Shown piece by piece: positions 7,135-10,680 of a stretch of DNA of 10,680 nt. The translations under genes were made by a program, and so were the position numbers. The notes under the pieces were generated by a model. The model was not told the DNA's origin. It did not search any database and saw only the letters and a program-made list of their open reading frames with translations. The stretch is from Rhodospirillaceae bacterium (GTDB taxonomy: Bacteria; Pseudomonadota; Alphaproteobacteria; UBA8366; GCA-2717185): NCBI GenBank assembly GCA_028817685.1, contig JAPPPC010000362.1:1-10680 (forward strand), written 5' to 3'. Every line of letters begins with the position of its first letter. Positions within the stretch are counted from its first letter, which is position 1.

Positions 7135-7202
7135 AACCTCATTTGACCCGAATTCGCTTCCGGCCTTAGTTTAAAGCCCAGCCAAAACGAAGGGATCGGA
7201 TC

Positions 7203-7640
7203 ATGAGCGACGAAAAGCAGAAATTTTCCGCCAGCTACGCCAAGGACGCGGTCTATCAGCAGGGCCTGCGCGACTTCATGGAATATCGCGATCTCGGTAT
7301 CGCGGACGCGACGAACGGCGCCGTCCGCGCCCATGTCGTCCGGGTCAAGGAAGAGGACAAGGGCGGCGACCATGACATGCACACCACCGGCGTGCATCAG
7401 CATCTCTGCGACTTTCAGATGTTCTATGTGCTGAAGGGCTGGATCAAATTCATCTATGAAGGCGAGGGTGGCGTGAAGACCTTCGGCCCCGGTGATTGCG
7501 TGCTGCAACCGGCCGGCATCGTTCACAACGAACTGTCTTGTTCCGACGACCTGGAATTGATCGAGATCTACTCACCGGCCATCCATGAGACGAAGAGCGT
7601 CGATTCCGATCTAATGGAGCAGGCGGACGCCGCGGACTAA
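7203..7640 (+). CDS. Single-domain cupin protein
   Basis: This is a 145-residue soluble protein with one conserved cupin barrel. Motif 1 is GVHQHLCDFQMFYVLKGWIKF (64-84), with H65 and H67 in the metal-ligand positions and Q72 where many cupins have glutamate. Motif 2 is FGPGDCVLQPAGIVHNE (94-110), with H108 as the third histidine. The pattern predicts a mononuclear metal site, but the family covers dioxygenases, isomerases and non-catalytic binding proteins, so no reaction can be assigned. The ATG at 7203 follows an AAGGGAT ribosome binding site. The C-terminal 20 residues are acidic and probably disordered. It converges with the thermonuclease-fold gene, with 16 bases between stop codons and no clear terminator hairpin there. 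Confidence 0.88.
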   Translation: MSDEKQKFSASYAKDAVYQQGLRDFMEYRDLGIADATNGAVRAHVVRVKEEDKGGDHDMHTTGVHQHLCDFQMFYVLKGWIKFIYEGEGGVKTFGPGDCVLQPAGIVHNELSCSDDLELIEIYSPAIHETKSVDSDLMEQADAAD

Positions 7641-7656
7641 CCGGCACCAGCGCTCG

Positions 7657-8130
7657 TCATTTGGGCCGCGCGCCGCGCCATAGGCCAATTCCGGAAGCTT
7701 TTGCAGCTTTCTCCAGCGCGGCGTAGCGGCCCGCCGAGCGCGCCCACCCCCGTTTCACCATCCAGGCGCCGAGGTCGCGGCCTTTGGGCCCGCCGACCCG
7801 ACAGACACCGATGAGGCGCTGCAAGGTGCCGGCGTCGCGGAGGTCGCATTCGACCCAGGTCCGCCCGACCATATCCGCCAGCGCAAAGGCCGCTTCCTGG
7901 CCGCAATGCCACCCGCTTTCCGCTGGGCCGCATCGTTCGGTGAATGCCGGCGTGGAAATCCCCTCGAGTTGAATGGTCTGCCTGGCAATGATGATCGTAC
8001 CGCCGTCGACGATTTGGGCCTTGCCTGAGATGTCCGCGGCGTAGGCAGGCGGTGCGCTGTATAGAGCCAACAAAACAGCGACGATCGCGCAGAATTCGAT
8101 CGGCGGGCGCATCGGCCTAGGGGTGCGCAT
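7657..8130 (-). CDS. Exported thermonuclease-fold protein, catalytic residues lost
   Basis: This 157-residue protein has a signal peptide (hydrophobic FCAIVAVLLALYSA, probable cleavage after PPAYA, about residue 31) and a staphylococcal-nuclease (SNase) OB-fold. Recognisable family landmarks are IVDGGTI (40-46), IQLEGISTPAF (53-63), the WHCG segment (74-77), LIGVC (106-110), DLGAWMVKRGWA (119-130) and GLWRG (149-153). Active family members usually read V-D-G-D-T, I-R-L-x-G-I-D-x-P-E and D-x-x-G-R. Here the calcium aspartates are Gly43 and Ser59, the arginine is Gln54, and the glutamate is not evident, so nuclease activity is doubtful. The cysteines at 67, 76, 95 and 110 could form disulfides in the periplasm. 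The ATG at 8130 overlaps the amidase end by 14 bases; the ATG at 8112, with a weak AGG before it, is equally possible and keeps the signal peptide. It is probably co-transcribed with the amidase. Confidence 0.82.
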   Translation of the reverse strand: MRTPRPMRPPIEFCAIVAVLLALYSAPPAYAADISGKAQIVDGGTIIIARQTIQLEGISTPAFTERCGPAESGWHCGQEAAFALADMVGRTWVECDLRDAGTLQRLIGVCRVGGPKGRDLGAWMVKRGWARSAGRYAALEKAAKASGIGLWRGARPK

Positions 8131-9616
8131 GTGTTTGGAACTTTGGCGGCTGACGGACCGGCATGGCCTGTTCGAACGCGTAGGCCAGCCGGATCAATGC
8201 CGGTTCCTGAAACGCGCCGGCGAATAAAGACAAACCGATCGGTAGCCCGTGCAGATAGCCCGCTGGCACCGTGATACTGGGATAACCGGCCGCCGCGGCC
8301 GGGGTCGAGCTGCCGCCGGACCGGTTGTCGCCATTGATCCAGTCGATGCGCCAAGCGGCGCAAGCGGTGGGTGCCGCGATAGCGTCGAGCTCATGTGCTG
8401 CAAGCGCCGCGTCGATCCCTTCCGTGGCCGCAAGCCGTGTGGTTTCCTCCCGCGCCGCAAGGTAATCAGGCTCTCTCAGCGATTTCGTCGCCTGTGCCTG
8501 TTCGAGGATGTCCTGCGGGAAATAGGGCATCGCCGTATCCGCGTGTGCGTTGTTGAAAGCGACGACATCATCCAGACAGGATATCGGCGAGTCCGGCCCG
8601 CGGCGCGCGAAATAGGCGTCGAGCCCAGCTTTGAACTCGTAGGTCATGGTACGCCGTTCGGTTTTTCGAATCGCGTCGCGCGTCGGCAGGGCAACATCCT
8701 CGACGATCTCGGCGCCGCGCGCCCGCATGGCCGCCAGGCAATCGGCCAAAATCGCATCGATACCCTCGTGGAAGCCGCAATAGGCTCTCGCGACGCCGAT
8801 CCGGGCGCCCTTGAGCCCGTCCGGGTCCAGGTAATCGCAATAATCCGGCGCCGGCGGCGCATCGGCTGTCGCCATATCCTCCGCATCCGGTCCCGCCAGC
8901 ACCGATAACAATGCGGCCGCATCGGAGACGGAGCGGGCCATCGGTCCGGCCGTGTCTTGCCTGTGCGAGATCGGGATGATGCCGCTGCGGCTGACCAGGC
9001 CGATAGTCGGTTTGATTCCTACGATACCATTCATTGCCGCAGGGTTGAGAATGGAACCGTCCGTCTCCGTTCCCACCGCCAGCGGCGCGAAACCGCAAGC
9101 GACCGCGACGCCGGACCCGGAACTCGATCCGCCTGGCGTGCGGTCCAGCGCATAGGGGTTTCGCGTTTGGCCGCCAAGGCTGCTCCAGCCGCTGGAGGAC
9201 CGCGCCGAACGGAAATTTGCCCATTCACTCAAATTGGTCTTGCCCAGAATAACCAGCCCGGCCTGGCGCAATTTTTCGACAATGAAGGCGTCGTTCGGAG
9301 CCCGCGATCCGGCCAAGGCCAGCGACCCTGCCGTGGTCGCCATGTGGTCGCCGGTATCGATATTGTCCTTGATGAACACCGGGATGCCATGCAGCGGTCC
9401 GCGCAGGGTGCCGCTCTGCCGCTCGTCGTCGCGCTGGTCGGCGATTGTCAGCGCATCCGGATTGCGTTCGATGACGGCGTTGACGCGGTCGTCCAACGCG
9501 TCGATCCGCCGGAAGGACGCCTCGGCCAACCAGCGCGCCGTCACGGCGCCCGATTCCAAAAGCGCCCGCAATTCGGACACGCCGGTCCGATCCAACCGTT
9601 CTTCCCAATCGTTCAT
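8117..9616 (-). CDS. Amidase signature family hydrolase
   Basis: This 499-residue protein has the full Ser-cisSer-Lys machinery of the amidase signature family, which hydrolyses carboxamides to acid and ammonia. Lys83 is in GIPVFIKDNID. The cis-serine is Ser164 in GGSSSGSG, and the nucleophile is Ser188 in GTETDGSILNPA. The two serines are 24 residues apart, as in FAAH. Other landmarks are GKTNLSEWANFR (125-136) and GLVSRSGIIPIS (206-217). The pattern resembles the peptide amidase-like branch more than GatA, and no partner GatB or GatC gene is nearby, so a tRNA amidotransferase role is unlikely. No signal peptide is seen, so it is probably cytoplasmic. The ATG at 9616 has a weak GGGC upstream. 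It is divergent from the acylating aldehyde dehydrogenase across a 183-base AT-rich region and overlaps the downstream thermonuclease-fold gene. The substrate is unknown. Confidence 0.92.
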   Translation of the reverse strand: MNDWEERLDRTGVSELRALLESGAVTARWLAEASFRRIDALDDRVNAVIERNPDALTIADQRDDERQSGTLRGPLHGIPVFIKDNIDTGDHMATTAGSLALAGSRAPNDAFIVEKLRQAGLVILGKTNLSEWANFRSARSSSGWSSLGGQTRNPYALDRTPGGSSSGSGVAVACGFAPLAVGTETDGSILNPAAMNGIVGIKPTIGLVSRSGIIPISHRQDTAGPMARSVSDAAALLSVLAGPDAEDMATADAPPAPDYCDYLDPDGLKGARIGVARAYCGFHEGIDAILADCLAAMRARGAEIVEDVALPTRDAIRKTERRTMTYEFKAGLDAYFARRGPDSPISCLDDVVAFNNAHADTAMPYFPQDILEQAQATKSLREPDYLAAREETTRLAATEGIDAALAAHELDAIAAPTACAAWRIDWINGDNRSGGSSTPAAAAGYPSITVPAGYLHGLPIGLSLFAGAFQEPALIRLAYAFEQAMPVRQPPKFQTHAHP

Positions 9617-9684
9617 GGCTTGCCCGATTGCCGCGGAACTTTGCTATGGTGCACAGCCTATCGCAAAATCGCGAGCGGGTTCGA

Positions 9685-9713
9685 TTGACATGCAGAAAAA
9701 ATTTTCAGAAAAT
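9685..9713 (+). promoter_or_regulatory. Sigma-70-type promoter for the acylating aldehyde dehydrogenase
   Basis: A perfect -35 box TTGACA (9685-9690) is followed after exactly 17 bases by GAAAAT (9708-9713), which matches 4 of 6 bases of the -10 consensus. Transcription would begin near 9720, leaving an untranslated leader of about 80 bases before the ATG at 9800. This is the best housekeeping-type promoter in the window, and its -10 lies inside a large dyad. Confidence 0.55.
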
Positions 9714-9744
9714 GGAACAATTAGTTTCATAAAATGAAATTTTG
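9698..9744. promoter_or_regulatory. Large AT-rich dyad, probable repressor operator
   Basis: This 47-base imperfect palindrome is centred on AATTA (9719-9723). The two 21-base arms match at 14 positions by hand count; the inner part reads AATGGAAC-AATTA-GTTTCAT. Nested in the right arm is a perfect inverted repeat TTTCAT-AAA-ATGAAA (9725-9739). It covers the -10 and the expected transcription start of the promoter above, the usual place for a repressor. The TGRAAC/GTTTCA arms resemble KdgR/IclR-type operators, although the spacer is longer; the regulator gene is not in this window. Confidence 0.5.
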
Positions 9745-9799
9745 ACGATTGCGTGGACGACAGACGCTTCGTAATACCGAACAAAACGGGAGAGACCGG

Positions 9800-10680
9800 A
9801 TGAGTCAGGTGGCGGCGCAGGCGCCCGAAATGCTGGATGTGAACGTGGTGCTGGACGGGCTGATGGGCCGGGCGCGGGCGGCGATGGACGCTTTCGCGGA
9901 TGCCGATCAGGCGCGCATCGACGAGGCGGTGACCGCGCTGGCCTGGTCGATCTACAAGCCGGAAAACGCGGAGCGCTTGGCCGTCCTGGCTGTCGAAGAT
10001 ACCGGTCTCGGCAATGTGCCGGACAAGGTGATCAAGAACACCCGCAAGACCTTTGGGGCGCTGCGTGACCTGATGCTGGTCAAGACCGTTGGCGTGATCG
10101 AGGAAATCCCCGAGAAGGGCTTGGTCAAATACGCCAAGCCGGTCGGTGTGGTCGGCGCGGTGACGCCGTCGACGAATCCGGCCGCGACGCCGGTCAATAA
10201 GGCGATGATGGCCGTCAAGGGCGGCAATGCCGTGATTATCGCGCCGTCGCCCTCCGGTTGGACGACCACCAACATGACCGTCGAGCTTATGCGTGCGGAA
10301 CTGGAGAAGGTCGGCGCGCCGGTGGATCTGGTGCAGGTCCTGCCGAGCCCGGTGACCAAGGAGCTGACCGGCGCGCTGATGAAGGCGGTCGATCTGGTCG
10401 TCGTCACCGGCAGTCAGAACAATGTCCGTTCCGCTTATTCCAGCGGCACGCCGGCGATCGGGGTCGGCGCGGGCAATGTGCCGGTGATCATCGATGACAG
10501 CGCTGACCTGACCGACGCGGCGGAAAAAATCTGCGCCTCGAAGATCTTCGACAACGCGACCTCCTGCTCGTCGGAGAATTCGGTGACGATCGTCGATGCG
10601 GTCTATGACGACGCGATCAAGGCGCTCGAGGCAGCCGGCGGTTATCTCTGCTCTCCCGCGGAAGTGGCCCAGGTCAAGGA
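9800..10680 (+). CDS. CoA-acylating aldehyde dehydrogenase, partial at right edge
   Basis: The first 293 codons are present and the frame is still open at the window edge. The protein belongs to the acylating branch of the aldehyde dehydrogenase superfamily (EutE, the AdhE N-domain, sulfoacetaldehyde dehydrogenase SauS), which converts an aldehyde plus CoA and NAD(P)+ to an acyl-CoA. Evidence is the cofactor-binding stretch KPVGVVGAVTPSTNPAATP (about 113-131) and KGGNAVIIAPSPSG (139-152). The segment VVVTGSQNNVRSAYSSGTPA and the catalytic Cys256 in SKIFDNATSCSSENS also fit; AdhE has FDNGVICASEQS at this place. ATG 9800 follows a GGGAGAG ribosome binding site (9788-9794). The leader has no encapsulation-peptide-like helix that would point to a microcompartment. 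The substrate (acetaldehyde, sulfoacetaldehyde or other) cannot be decided from this half; the unseen downstream genes would settle it. The gene is divergent from the amidase. Confidence 0.9.
   Translation, partial: MSQVAAQAPEMLDVNVVLDGLMGRARAAMDAFADADQARIDEAVTALAWSIYKPENAERLAVLAVEDTGLGNVPDKVIKNTRKTFGALRDLMLVKTVGVIEEIPEKGLVKYAKPVGVVGAVTPSTNPAATPVNKAMMAVKGGNAVIIAPSPSGWTTTNMTVELMRAELEKVGAPVDLVQVLPSPVTKELTGALMKAVDLVVVTGSQNNVRSAYSSGTPAIGVGAGNVPVIIDDSADLTDAAEKICASKIFDNATSCSSENSVTIVDAVYDDAIKALEAAGGYLCSPAEVAQVK

Noticed and set aside
7143..7172. Possible promoter TTGACC-N18-TAGTTT upstream of the cupin
   Set aside because: The spacer is one base long and the -10 matches only 3 of 6 bases, so it is not distinguishable from chance.

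Overview
The window looks like chromosomal DNA of an alphaproteobacterium. Base composition is GC-rich, genes are packed tightly in several short operons, and an FNR-type regulator carries the C-x2-C-x7-C cysteine spacing I associate with alphaproteobacterial Fnr/FixK proteins. A Rhodospirillales-like host is my guess, not a demonstrated placement. I see no tRNA, rRNA, CRISPR array, insertion sequence or phage gene, and no gene-free stretch longer than about 200 bases.

Layout from left to right: a membrane-anchored AsmA-like protein (+, 70-813) converges with an APC-family amino acid transporter (-, 819-2063), which follows a small GNAT-like protein (-, 2072-2548). Divergent from these is an FNR-type regulator (+, 2712-3449) broken by an in-frame TAG. 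It converges with a family 4 glycosyltransferase (-, 3478-4593), which sits 13 bases downstream of a fused Gfo/Idh/MocA oxidoreductase plus NAD-dependent epimerase (-, 4607-6456). That fusion carries a frameshift near 5860. Then come a secreted Sel1-repeat protein (+, 6649-7134) and a cupin (+, 7203-7640). The cupin converges with a thermonuclease-fold protein lacking the usual catalytic residues (-, 7657-8130), which overlaps an upstream amidase (-, 8117-9616). An acylating aldehyde dehydrogenase (+, from 9800) is divergent from the amidase and runs off the right edge.

Functionally, the glycosyltransferase and the oxidoreductase/epimerase form a probable two-gene sugar or glycan biosynthesis operon. 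The amidase and aldehyde dehydrogenase may belong to a catabolic locus, with a promoter and AT-rich dyad in front of the dehydrogenase. Two non-coding TGAC-N4-GTCA dyads, next to the FNR-type gene and upstream of the glycan operon, resemble Crp/Fnr-family sites. They raise the possibility that the broken regulator once controlled both places.

The strongest oddities are three lesions in about 6 kb: a premature amber codon, a frameshift, and a first gene with no good start codon. Either this strain carries recent pseudogenes or the sequence contains errors. I found no convincing new defence system, mobile element or other undescribed multi-gene system.
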